34,530 nt of DNA from a virus, in the IMG/VR virus record IMGVR_UViG_3300030012_002147, positions 1 through 34,530 of that record; one strand, 5' to 3'. The position numbers were made by a program, and so were the translations under genes. The notes under the pieces were generated by a model, which made no database searches, was not told the DNA's origin, and was given only the letters and a program-made list of their open reading frames with translations. This document shows positions 1 through 6,210 of the stretch, piece after piece. Position 1 is the stretch's first letter. Each line of letters begins with the position of its first letter.

Positions 1-180
1 GAAGGTAATCCTTCTTCAAATAAGATTATTGAGTTTAGTAATCTTGAAGAAGAACTTGCTGATGCAGTTATCCGTATCATGGATTATGCATTTGGTAAAG
101 ATTTAGATATTGCAGGTGCTATACTTGCAAAAGTGGAATATAATCAAAGCCGTGAATTTATGCATGGTAAATCCTTTTGA
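1..180 (+). CDS. MazG-like nucleotide pyrophosphohydrolase, C-terminal end (5' truncated)
   Basis: The reading frame is open from base 1 and ends at TGA 178-180, giving 59 residues, so the start lies outside the window. The end matches the C-terminal part of MazG-like all-alpha NTP pyrophosphatases: an EELADAVIRIMDYA helix with conserved E and D residues expected to hold metal, an acidic loop, then a KVEYNQSR...HGKSF ending typical of the short MazG-like family. Such enzymes hydrolyse (d)NTPs to monophosphates, and phage copies are thought to adjust nucleotide pools. The next gene follows after a GGTGA ribosome site. The family call rests on the C-terminal motif only. Confidence 0.68.
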   Translation, partial: EGNPSSNKIIEFSNLEEELADAVIRIMDYAFGKDLDIAGAILAKVEYNQSREFMHGKSF

Positions 181-189
181 GGTGAAACT

Positions 190-339
190 ATGGATGATTC
201 AAAATATAATGATGATGCAGAATATCTATTAAATATGATACAATCATTTCATTCTGTATTGTTGGAAAACAAGAACAAACCTGTTCGTAAGTTAATAGAA
301 GCATATGAACAGTATTTCAAATTCCAATTAAGGCTATAG
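190..339 (+). CDS. Small protein of unknown function (49 aa)
   Basis: The ATG at 190 follows GGTGAAACT directly after the stop of the MazG-like gene, and the frame ends at TAG 337-339. The protein is predicted mostly helical, with an acidic N-terminus and a C-terminal stretch rich in Lys, Tyr and Phe. No cysteine, membrane segment or known motif is visible. Tight spacing and a good ribosome site support it as a gene. Its function is unknown. Confidence 0.6.
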   Translation: MDDSKYNDDAEYLLNMIQSFHSVLLENKNKPVRKLIEAYEQYFKFQLRL

Positions 340-551
340 GTCGGTGGTTCGGCCTCTTCAGAGGCTTTGTTGGGAACGGAGGTTTGAAGTTAAAAATGTT
401 GGCATCGCTAATCTTGTCATGGATTGCTAATCTTGAGTCATTGTCCAATGTTTTCCTCCAACTTTAGGGGTTTATCCAGTAATAACGACAAAACATGTGT
501 AACATGGAGATAGTAGTCATTGTTTCTATGAAGTCGTTTCCCCGCCCTATG
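340..551 (+). ncRNA. Candidate structured RNA or leader, no ORF
   Basis: About 210 bases have no usable ORF in a genome where genes otherwise overlap. Several hairpins can be drawn by eye: GCCTCT/AGAGGC at 352-365 followed by TTTGTT, CATTG/CAATG at 439-450, CATGT/ACATG at 494-506, and CCC-TAT-GGG at 545-553. The last would cover the GGTGAT ribosome site of the gene at 562. Longer-range pairing is possible between GGAGG at 378-382 and CCTCC at 455-459, and between GGGG at 467-470 and CCCC at 540-543. The 10-mer GCTAATCTTG occurs twice (407-416, 426-435). The first hairpin could be a weak terminator. It matches no RNA family I can name. Confidence 0.4.
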
Positions 552-561
552 GGTGATAATT

Positions 562-762
562 ATGTTAAAATGGTTAAATAATATATTAAGCAAAGAAATA
601 TTCACAAGGAAACCCAAGATAAGATGTCATGTGTGTTTCCTTCCAGCAACTCACAATCTGAGAATAATCAGTAGTGAGTTTGATTCTAATGAAGAATCAG
701 AAATAATAATAACAATATGTAGTGGTTGTAATGAAGAAATATATGAAAGATATAATTCCTGA
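562..762 (+). CDS. Small zinc-ribbon-like protein (66 aa)
   Basis: The ATG at 562 is chosen over an in-frame GTG at 553 because GGTGAT at 552-557 is a normal ribosome site for it. The protein has two CxxC knuckles, CHVC in the first third and CSGC near the end, separated by a Ser/Glu-rich and Ile-rich stretch. It therefore probably binds one zinc ion. Its ribosome site lies inside the last hairpin of the preceding non-coding stretch, so translation may depend on RNA folding. It overlaps the next gene by 32 bases. Function unknown. Confidence 0.6.
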   Translation: MLKWLNNILSKEIFTRKPKIRCHVCFLPATHNLRIISSEFDSNEESEIIITICSGCNEEIYERYNS

Positions 763-907
763 GATGAATCATAGGTTGTATAAACCTGAGTTTTTGAATA
801 GGACAATAAAATACGAAGCAAAACGGGTTGAAAAATACCAAGAATTACTGGGCTTAGGAATGCGCCCATATCAAGCATACCAAAAATCAAAGAAGGTGAA
901 AATATGA
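731..907 (+). CDS. Small basic protein of unknown function (58 aa)
   Basis: The likely start is ATG 731, with GTG 722 in frame as an alternative. The frame ends in an ATGA overlap with the next gene (ATG 904). The protein is basic and mostly helical, with a Lys/Arg/Tyr-rich C-terminus including GMRPYQAYQKSKK. It could bind nucleic acid, but no domain is recognised. The coupled stop/start supports it as a real gene. Confidence 0.55.
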   Translation: MKKYMKDIIPEMNHRLYKPEFLNRTIKYEAKRVEKYQELLGLGMRPYQAYQKSKKVKI

Positions 908-1083
908 ATAATAAAATAAAAGAACACTTGTATGAACTAATAGATATGTGCATTAGAGCAATAAAGTTTCATGGCGAAGATGATGAACATTATGAAACTC
1001 TACTTAGTCTAATTAGTTACAGATGTAGAGATTATAGGAACGATTATGATTCTTATGTATCTGATACGGGGGAAGAAGAATGA
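904..1083 (+). CDS. Small acidic helical protein of unknown function (59 aa)
   Basis: The ATG at 904 overlaps the previous stop (ATGA) and follows an AAGGTGAAAAT ribosome site. The frame ends at TGA 1081-1083, overlapping the next ATG at 1080. The protein is helical and ends in GEEE; these Glu codons double as the purine-rich ribosome site of the next gene. Two cysteines are present without a CxxC pattern. Function unknown. Confidence 0.58.
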   Translation: MNNKIKEHLYELIDMCIRAIKFHGEDDEHYETLLSLISYRCRDYRNDYDSYVSDTGEEE

Positions 1084-1745
1084 ATATATTTGCACTAAGT
1101 AAATGTCCTGTTGAATCAGCACAACAAATGCTTGATAAGCACGTTGTAAAGATGCCAACAGAAACTTGTCAAATGCTACACACAAATATGCTTTTTACAA
1201 TGTTCAAAGGCATTTATGGTTTTGAACCATCTCTCAAAGAACTCAAGCAATTTCATACACAAACTAATTCTAATCTGATGAAACCTGCAATGCTAAATCA
1301 TCCTAGCACTATTTGGGCTAGACAATCATTACACAATACAAAATGGTTGTATGAGCATGGTTTGGCTCTTTGTAAAGAATACACATACAGATATGGAAAG
1401 ACTCATGGAAGTGAAAAAAGAATCCTTGATATGAATATCAATTTGCGAAATGCCTTTTCAGATAAAGCATCTCCCGTTACTATTGCTATGGATAATAAAT
1501 ATCGAATTGAAAGAGATTTTGAAATGACTTTTGCTGACCAAAACTGGTATGACGAAAGAGAATGGGAATTTGTAATACTATCATATCGTCATTATTATCT
1601 TGAAGGTAAATGGCGATTTGCTGAATGGCGAAAAGATAGAAGACCAGATTGGTTTCCTGCAAACCAATATGAAATTAAATACAATGAATGGGCGTTGGCA
1701 TTCAATAAACAATACCACGCAAATATACAATTAAAGGAGGAATAA
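1080..1745 (+). CDS. Conserved phage-type protein with DKHVVKM and ExCQML motifs
   Basis: The protein has 221 residues and starts in an ATGA overlap. It opens with MNIFALSKCPVESAQQML, then DKHVVKMPTETCQMLH, followed by NHPSTIWAR, WLYEHGLALCKEYTYRYGKTHG and a C-terminal YRHYY...KWR segment ending in PDWFP. This pattern is familiar from a family of uncharacterised proteins in marine phages, sometimes loosely compared with pyrimidine-dimer glycosylases. I do not think that assignment is proven. The many conserved H, K, E, W and Y residues suggest an enzyme or nucleic-acid-binding role. No membrane segment is seen. The next gene follows AAAGGAGGAATAAAT. Confidence 0.6.
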   Translation: MNIFALSKCPVESAQQMLDKHVVKMPTETCQMLHTNMLFTMFKGIYGFEPSLKELKQFHTQTNSNLMKPAMLNHPSTIWARQSLHNTKWLYEHGLALCKEYTYRYGKTHGSEKRILDMNINLRNAFSDKASPVTIAMDNKYRIERDFEMTFADQNWYDEREWEFVILSYRHYYLEGKWRFAEWRKDRRPDWFPANQYEIKYNEWALAFNKQYHANIQLKEE

Positions 1746-1747
1746 AT

Positions 1748-2041
1748 ATGAGTATTACGAGAGATAAAAGAGTAGAAACAATTAGACAGATGATTTCAGA
1801 AACTTTAGATGAAAACGATATAGACTATATGGTGTGGAAAAAGAAACTTGAAGAACTAATTTTTGAATATCAAAATCCTCACATTTATGGTGGTCAAAAG
1901 TTTTGGGAATTTGGTCATCGTGATGAAGAAGTTCTTAAAGATGCTCTTTGGAAACTTATTAAATGGATGATTTCCACTCATCCTGATTATAGAGGCAGCA
2001 CAGTTTGGCGAAGAGGATGGAAGCCACCAAAGGAGGAATAA
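1748..2041 (+). CDS. Hypothetical protein (97 aa), Trp-rich C-terminal half
   Basis: The ATG at 1748 follows the strong ribosome site AAAGGAGGAATAAAT. The protein has an N-terminal acidic helical region and a Trp-rich second half (KFWEFGHR, DALWKLIKWM, TVWRRGWKPPKEE). The last residues, KEE, are encoded by the AAGGAGGAA that serves as the next gene's ribosome site. No family is recognised. Confidence 0.6.
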   Translation: MSITRDKRVETIRQMISETLDENDIDYMVWKKKLEELIFEYQNPHIYGGQKFWEFGHRDEEVLKDALWKLIKWMISTHPDYRGSTVWRRGWKPPKEE

Positions 2042-2043
2042 AT

Positions 2044-2316
2044 ATGAAAGATGAAAGTAAAATATTTTTTAATAACGTAGAACAAAAGACTCTTCAAATA
2101 TTGAAGCAGAAGTATGGTTCAATCCATGACTCTGTTGATTTAATGGAGAAAGAACTAGGAATTGCAAACGCAAATAATTATTTACAAGCAGCATATGAGA
2201 TGTTTGTAGATAACCCTAGTTCAACAAACTACAATTATATGATTGCAACAATGCTAACTTATCAGTATTGGAGTCAAAAAGATATAAAAGAATTTATTAT
2301 CACGGAGGACTTTTGA
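2044..2316 (+). CDS. Hypothetical helical protein (90 aa)
   Basis: ATG 2044 is preferred over an upstream in-frame start at 2005 because AAAGGAGGAATAAAT lies just before it. This site is identical to the one before the gene at 1748. The protein is mostly helical and Asn/Tyr-rich, with no cysteine motif or membrane segment. It overlaps the next gene by one base (TGATG). Function unknown. Confidence 0.6.
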   Translation: MKDESKIFFNNVEQKTLQILKQKYGSIHDSVDLMEKELGIANANNYLQAAYEMFVDNPSSTNYNYMIATMLTYQYWSQKDIKEFIITEDF

Positions 2317-2594
2317 TGGTCTGTAAAGATTGTGATGGTCGTGGATTTATCCTTGAAGCAGACTATAATCATGATGTAATGATGAAAGTTGAATGTATGT
2401 CTTGTAAAGCGGAAGAAGCGTTTCTTGATTTCTTAGAGCAAGAAGTTCGAGATGTTTTAGTTAATTGCAGTATTCAGAAACTTGCTGAAACGGTTGCAAC
2501 TGCTATTATCCGTTCTAATACAGATAATACAGACCGCATTCAAATGCTTACTCAAACAAAGAACATACCTGCATTGTTAGCGTATGTTGGTTAA
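2316..2594 (+). CDS. Small zinc-finger protein, DnaJ-knuckle-like N-terminus (92 aa)
   Basis: The ATG at 2316 overlaps the previous stop (TGATG) with CGGAGGAC upstream. The N-terminus reads CKDCDGRGF, close to the CxxCxGxG knuckle of DnaJ-type zinc fingers. A second pair, CMSC, follows about 25 residues later, so one zinc ion is probably bound. The rest is helical with a conserved-looking ETVATAIIRS segment. DnaJ-type knuckles often contact unfolded protein, but here this is only a resemblance. A tRNA gene begins 8 bases downstream. Confidence 0.6.
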   Translation: MVCKDCDGRGFILEADYNHDVMMKVECMSCKAEEAFLDFLEQEVRDVLVNCSIQKLAETVATAIIRSNTDNTDRIQMLTQTKNIPALLAYVG

Positions 2595-2601
2595 ACAAAA
2601 T

Positions 2602-2673
2602 GGGCATATGGTGTAATGGATAGCATTTTGGCCTTCTAAGCCGAAGATACGGGTTCGATTCCTGTTATGCCCG
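2602..2673 (+). tRNA. tRNA-Arg (anticodon UCU, reads AGA)
   Basis: A full cloverleaf can be folded. The acceptor GGGCATA (2602-2608) pairs with TATGCCC (2666-2672), with discriminator G 2673. The D arm contains GGTGTAATGGATAGCA. The anticodon stem TTGGC/GCCGA encloses loop CTTCTAA, giving anticodon TCT at 2635-2637. The T arm has a TTCGATT loop. The CCA end is not encoded. AGA is by far the most visible arginine codon in the surrounding genes, so the tRNA may supplement a codon that is scarce in the host. Confidence 0.93.
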
Positions 2674-2721
2674 CTTATTCACAAAAAACAAGAAATATTA
2701 AGACAGTATGGAGAAATTATT

Positions 2722-2979
2722 ATGACAGTAATACAACAAAAGAAACCAGTAGAATTTAGAATAGTCGATGATGAGGAATTACCTCCCATTGTTGTAACTA
2801 TGAACGAAAAAGATGAACCAAAGGTGGTAATTAATACCTATCACCGTATTTGGATTGGCCTCAATAGGAAACTTATTGCGGGCATATTTGACGCATTACC
2901 AGAAAAGGTAGATTATATCCTTGATGGTTATTTGCGAGAACAACGACAGTACGAGAAAATGGATAAGGAGATGATTTAG
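2722..2979 (+). CDS. Hypothetical protein (85 aa)
   Basis: This is the first gene after the tRNA, with ATG 2722. The N-terminal half looks beta-rich (VEFRIVDDEELPPIVVTM, PKVVINTYHRIWIGL) and the C-terminal half helical and charged. No cysteine motif or membrane segment is present. The AAGGAG near its end serves as the ribosome site for the next small gene. No family is recognised. Confidence 0.6.
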   Translation: MTVIQQKKPVEFRIVDDEELPPIVVTMNEKDEPKVVINTYHRIWIGLNRKLIAGIFDALPEKVDYILDGYLREQRQYEKMDKEMI

Positions 2980-3087
2980 GTGTTTAAAGCATTAGTTAAA
3001 CTAGGAATGATGGCAGGGGCATTGGCAATTGCTGGCCCGATTATCCTTTTAGGAAATATGTCAGGAGATGTCTTCGATGACGAATAA
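2980..3087 (+). CDS. Small single-pass membrane protein (35 aa)
   Basis: GTG 2980 follows the TAG of the previous gene directly, with AAGGAG upstream. The protein has a short basic N-terminus (FKALVK), a hydrophobic Gly/Ala/Ile-rich helix from residue 8 to about 27 (LGMMAGALAIAGPIILLG), and an acidic tail (GDVFDDE). This is a typical layout for a tiny membrane protein. It overlaps the next ORF by 11 bases. Its role could be lysis- or envelope-related, but nothing shows this. Confidence 0.5.
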   Translation: MFKALVKLGMMAGALAIAGPIILLGNMSGDVFDDE

Positions 3088-3184
3088 ATTCGATTTAGAT
3101 GAAAATGAAACAAGCGCACAACCCCAACGATTAGTAACGCTTAAGTGGCTGAGGTATATGGAACGAATGGAAGTGAGAATATGA
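3077..3184 (+). CDS. Small hypothetical protein (35 aa)
   Basis: ATG 3077 lies inside the end of the preceding ORF, and TGA 3182-3184 overlaps the next ATG (3181) as ATGA. GGAGATG (3064-3070) is a fair ribosome site. The first half is acidic and polar; the second half is a basic amphipathic stretch with KWLRYMERMEVR. The evidence is coupling and spacing only. Function unknown. Confidence 0.42.
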   Translation: MTNKFDLDENETSAQPQRLVTLKWLRYMERMEVRI

Positions 3185-3387
3185 TAACACTAACAATTTT
3201 GAATGAAACAGGACATACTACGCTAACCTTATCGGAAAGCGAAGTAATTGAACAAATCGACACCCATCCTACCCATTGGGTTTTTATCAATGGTGAAATG
3301 GTTGCAAGAGAGCAAATTCGTGAAATTGCTTGGGATGACGTTACAAGCGTCGATTTAACCCCTGCAATTGTTGGAGGTTCATATTGA
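3181..3387 (+). CDS. ThiS/MoaD-like beta-grasp (ubiquitin-like) protein ending GG-Ser-Tyr
   Basis: The protein has 68 residues. ATG 3181 is coupled to the upstream stop (ATGA) after AAGTGAGAAT. Its order fits a minimal beta-grasp fold: a beta hairpin (residues 1-17), a helix (18-27), a strand with WVFINGEMVAREQ (33-45), and a final strand DDVTSVDLTPAIVGGSY (52-68). ThiS and MoaD proteins carry the same 'vNgeivpR' and 'GDrVeiv.avgGG' landmarks. In this family the C-terminal Gly-Gly is adenylated by an E1/ThiF enzyme, then either accepts sulfur or, as in archaeal SAMPs, is joined to lysines. Here GG (65-66) is followed by Ser-Tyr, so a protease would have to expose it. An E1-like gene (8321) and a JAMM protease gene (9682) lie downstream. 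The fold call is by eye. Confidence 0.62.
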   Translation: MITLTILNETGHTTLTLSESEVIEQIDTHPTHWVFINGEMVAREQIREIAWDDVTSVDLTPAIVGGSY

Positions 3388-3420
3388 TTTAATTCAATAT
3401 ATTTCAAGCCACAAACTTTT

Positions 3421-3461
3421 GGGGGAGAAGGACTGTTGGGGTTCTTCTCCCCCTTTTTTTT
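3421..3461 (+). terminator. Intrinsic hairpin terminator
   Basis: The perfect 10-base stem GGGGGAGAAG (3421-3430) pairs with CTTCTCCCCC (3444-3453) around a 13-base loop and is followed by eight T residues (3454-3461). It closes the block of small genes ending with the ubiquitin-like gene. The next gene starts at 3476, so a new transcript or read-through must serve the reductase block. Archaeal RNA polymerase stops mainly on the U-tract, which is strong here. Confidence 0.85.
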
Positions 3462-3475
3462 CATTGTTGATTATT

Positions 3476-3853
3476 ATGGATTTAAAATCTTTCATATCCG
3501 AAGAAGCCCTATCAATGATGATGCAAATTAACGGTTGGAAATTAATGAATCCTACTGTGATAAATAATATTGCCGTATTTAAGGCAGATTTTTACGACGA
3601 CGAATCAATTATAGCAGTATCTCCTAAAGGTTCTCAAATTAGAAGTTTAGGAACTACTGTTGTTAAATATCAAAATAAAATATTCAATTCAATATCCGAA
3701 CTAATAAAAGAGTTTGGAAACAAAGTAATAGACTCATTCGATGAATGGCAATTTATCGAAGAAAAAGAATGGGTTGTTTTTAAGGAAGGCGTATGGGTGT
3801 ATTCCTTTACCACTTTAGATAAATTGCCAAAGACTACAAAACTAAGGTGTTAA
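3476..3853 (+). CDS. Hypothetical protein (125 aa)
   Basis: ATG 3476 is the first start after the terminator T-tract, only 14 bases downstream and without a clear ribosome site. The transcript may therefore be leaderless, or the gene may rely on read-through. The protein mixes beta-strands with two Trp-rich C-terminal segments (DEWQFIEEKEWVVFKEGVWVY). The only cysteine is the last residue. It stands 2 bases before the reductase gene. No family is recognised. Confidence 0.58.
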   Translation: MDLKSFISEEALSMMMQINGWKLMNPTVINNIAVFKADFYDDESIIAVSPKGSQIRSLGTTVVKYQNKIFNSISELIKEFGNKVIDSFDEWQFIEEKEWVVFKEGVWVYSFTTLDKLPKTTKLRC

Positions 3854-3855
3854 TT

Positions 3856-5715
3856 ATGACGACAGAAAAAGAGATTTTATCAGACATCACTGTGCATATG
3901 AAATATGCTCGGTATCAAGAAGAAGTACAAAGAAGAGAAACATGGGCTGAAATTGTTAAAAGAAATATGGATATGCATATTAAAAAATATCCAGATTTGG
4001 AAACAGAAATTGTAAATGTTTATGATAACTTTGTAATTACTAAGAAAGTATTACCTTCCATGCGTTCTATGCAATTTGGTGGAAAGCCTATTGAGATTTC
4101 CCCGAATAGAGTCTACAATTGTGCATACTTGCCAATTGATTCTATTGTATCTTTCTCAGAAAGTATGTTCCTTTTATTGGGAGGAACAGGTGTAGGTTAT
4201 TCAGTTCAAAGACACCATATCGAACAATTACCAGAAATTGTTCAACCTAATCCTAATAGAACTCGAAGATACTTAATTGCTGATTCAATTGAAGGTTGGG
4301 CAGATTCTGTTAAAGTTCTATTAGAATGCTATACAGGTGTTCGTTCTTCTTCTCCAGTATTCGATTATTCAGATATTAGACCAAAAGGTTCTCTATTAAG
4401 GACTAGTGGTGGAAAAGCGCCAGGTTTTCAGCCATTAAGGGAATGTTTAGTTAAAATTGAAGGTATTCTTCAAAATATTCCTATTGGTGAAAAACTAAAA
4501 TCAGTTCAAGTTCATGATATTATGTGTCATTTGGCTGATGCGGTATTAGCAGGAGGAATTCGTAGAGCCGCTATGATTAGTTTGTTTAGTGCTGATGATA
4601 CCGATATGATTGCTTGTAAATCTGGTAATTGGTGGGAAAACAATGCTCAACGTGGAAGGGCCAACAATTCAGCAGTTATTCTACGACATAGAGTAACGAA
4701 AGATTTTTTCATGGAATTATGGGAACGTATTCAGCATAGTGGTTCGGGAGAACCTGCTATTTATTTCAGCAATGATAAAGATTGGGGAACTAATCCTTGT
4801 TGTGAAATTGCATTAAGACCTTATCAATTTTGTAATCTTACAGAAGTAAATGCTTCAAATGTTACCGACCAATTTGACTTAGAAGCGAGAGTTAAGGCCG
4901 CTTCGTTTTTAGGAACATTACAAGCAGGATATACTGACTTCCATTATCTAAGAGAAATTTGGCAAAAGAATAGCGAAAAAGATTCATTACTCGGAGTATC
5001 AATGACAGGTATTGCTTCTGGAGTTGTTGAAAAGTTAGATTTAGAAATGGCTGCTTTTGCTGCTAAAATGGAAAATAAAAGAGTTGCCAATATTATTGGA
5101 ATTAATGAAGCAAGTCGAGTTACTTGTGTAAAGCCAGCAGGAACTACTTCTCTTGTATTAGGAACTTCAAGTGGTATTCATGCATGGCATGATAAATATT
5201 ACATTCGTAGAGTAAGAGTTGGAAAGAATGAAGCAATCTATTCTTATTTAGCAGTTCATCATCCAGAATTAGTTGAAGATGAATACTTTAACCCAACAGA
5301 ACAAGCAGTTATCTCTATTCCGCAAAAAGCACCAACTGATGCAACAATTAGAACAGAAAATGTATTTGATTTATTAGACCGAGTTAAGAACTTTAGCATT
5401 CGTTGGGTTCGTGAAGGTCATAGGGATGGATTGAATACTCATAATGTTTCCGCAACAATTTCAATTAAAGATAATGAATGGGATGATGTTGGAGAATGGA
5501 TGTGGATGAATAGGCATTATTACAACGGATTGTCTGTATTGCCTTATGATGGTGGAACATATAAGCAAGCCCCATTTGAAACAATTACAAAGAAAGAGTA
5601 TGAAGAACTTGTGGGTAATTTATCTGAAATTGATTTAACTCAAGTAATTGAAAGTCAAGATAACACAAACCTATCGGGTGAATTAGCCTGTGCAGGTGGA
5701 CAATGTGAAATCTAA
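3856..5715 (+). CDS. nrdJ: Adenosylcobalamin-dependent (class II) ribonucleotide reductase
   Basis: The protein has 619 residues, with ATG 3856 after AAGGTG. It reduces ribonucleotides to deoxyribonucleotides using a cobalamin-generated thiyl radical, supplying dNTPs. Landmarks match the monomeric RTPR type of Lactobacillus leichmannii: YNCAYLP (first substrate-reducing Cys), GGTGVGYS, GGIRRAAM, NPCCEIALRPYQFCNLTEVN (N-x-C-x-E active site and the second reducing Cys in FCNLTE), KPAGTTSLVLGTSSGIHAWH, and a C-terminal CAGGQCEI with the paired cysteines that re-reduce the active site. It is shorter than the roughly 740-residue RTPR enzyme. A class II enzyme needs no oxygen and no separate small subunit, which suits a compact viral genome. 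Confidence 0.92.
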   Translation: MTTEKEILSDITVHMKYARYQEEVQRRETWAEIVKRNMDMHIKKYPDLETEIVNVYDNFVITKKVLPSMRSMQFGGKPIEISPNRVYNCAYLPIDSIVSFSESMFLLLGGTGVGYSVQRHHIEQLPEIVQPNPNRTRRYLIADSIEGWADSVKVLLECYTGVRSSSPVFDYSDIRPKGSLLRTSGGKAPGFQPLRECLVKIEGILQNIPIGEKLKSVQVHDIMCHLADAVLAGGIRRAAMISLFSADDTDMIACKSGNWWENNAQRGRANNSAVILRHRVTKDFFMELWERIQHSGSGEPAIYFSNDKDWGTNPCCEIALRPYQFCNLTEVNASNVTDQFDLEARVKAASFLGTLQAGYTDFHYLREIWQKNSEKDSLLGVSMTGIASGVVEKLDLEMAAFAAKMENKRVANIIGINEASRVTCVKPAGTTSLVLGTSSGIHAWHDKYYIRRVRVGKNEAIYSYLAVHHPELVEDEYFNPTEQAVISIPQKAPTDATIRTENVFDLLDRVKNFSIRWVREGHRDGLNTHNVSATISIKDNEWDDVGEWMWMNRHYYNGLSVLPYDGGTYKQAPFETITKKEYEELVGNLSEIDLTQVIESQDNTNLSGELACAGGQCEI

Positions 5716-6067
5716 TCGGGCATTAAGAAACATTTCTTACGCTGACTTTAAAGCGTATGTCCAATTGAATGCAGAGAGATTCTCGTTAGAATCTCAAGAA
5801 AGATTAGAAAAAACATTCAATGTCTGCGACCAGTTGGAAAACGAGCATGATAGAAAGGTAAGGTTATATAATGTGCTTTACCACAAGTGTTTGTGGGATA
5901 TTGACGAAGCCAAAGAGGTTGGTTTTGTTCTTTTCCTTGAAGATGAACTCAAAGATGTTGTAGAAATGTTTTCTTATTACCGTAATAACGATATAAATTA
6001 TATAGATGAAATAAATAATAAATATAGAGGTATGAAAAATGAAAGAAAAGAATCCAGACTTTGTTAA
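5705..6067 (+). CDS. Hypothetical protein (120 aa) downstream of RNR
   Basis: The likely start is GTG 5705, after AGGTGG inside the reductase gene, with an 11-base overlap; GTG 5690 is also in frame. The protein is helical and charged, with repeated acidic patches (DVCDQLENEHDR-like, FLEDELKDVVEMF) and Tyr-rich stretches. It has no membrane segment. The two cysteines do not form a motif. Overlap with nrdJ suggests co-translation, but a role in nucleotide metabolism is only a guess from position. Confidence 0.55.
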   Translation: MKSNRALRNISYADFKAYVQLNAERFSLESQERLEKTFNVCDQLENEHDRKVRLYNVLYHKCLWDIDEAKEVGFVLFLEDELKDVVEMFSYYRNNDINYIDEINNKYRGMKNERKESRLC

Positions 6068-6206
6068 AAGTCATAGAGCCTACGGTAAAAGAGTAGCAAC
6101 TCGTTGCCGTATTTGTGGGGGTCAATTATTGATTCCCGAAGAAATAAAGAGACAAGTTCACGAAGTATGTGAACAAAAAATAGATGACAATATGTACATG
6201 ATGTGA
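6039..6206 (+). CDS. Small Cys-containing protein (55 aa)
   Basis: ATG 6039 lies inside the end of the preceding gene, after AGAGGT, and the frame ends at TGA 6204-6206. The middle carries TRCRICGGQLLIPEE, one CxxCGG knuckle, and a third cysteine 20 residues later (EVCEQK). This could be half of a zinc site, completed by His or by dimerisation. The TGAGAATATG following its stop gives the start of the next gene. Function unknown. Confidence 0.5.
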   Translation: MKEKNPDFVKSHRAYGKRVATRCRICGGQLLIPEEIKRQVHEVCEQKIDDNMYMM

Positions 6207-6210
6207 GAAT

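Noticed and set aside
1735-2047. Direct repeat AAAGGAGGAATAAATATG at 1735 and 2030
   Set aside because: Both copies are simply strong ribosome sites with the same spacing to the start codon.
3141-3464. Reverse-strand ORF of 107 residues covering the ubiquitin-like gene and terminator
   Set aside because: It has no ribosome site, reads through the terminator hairpin and runs against every neighbour; it is a shadow of the forward genes.
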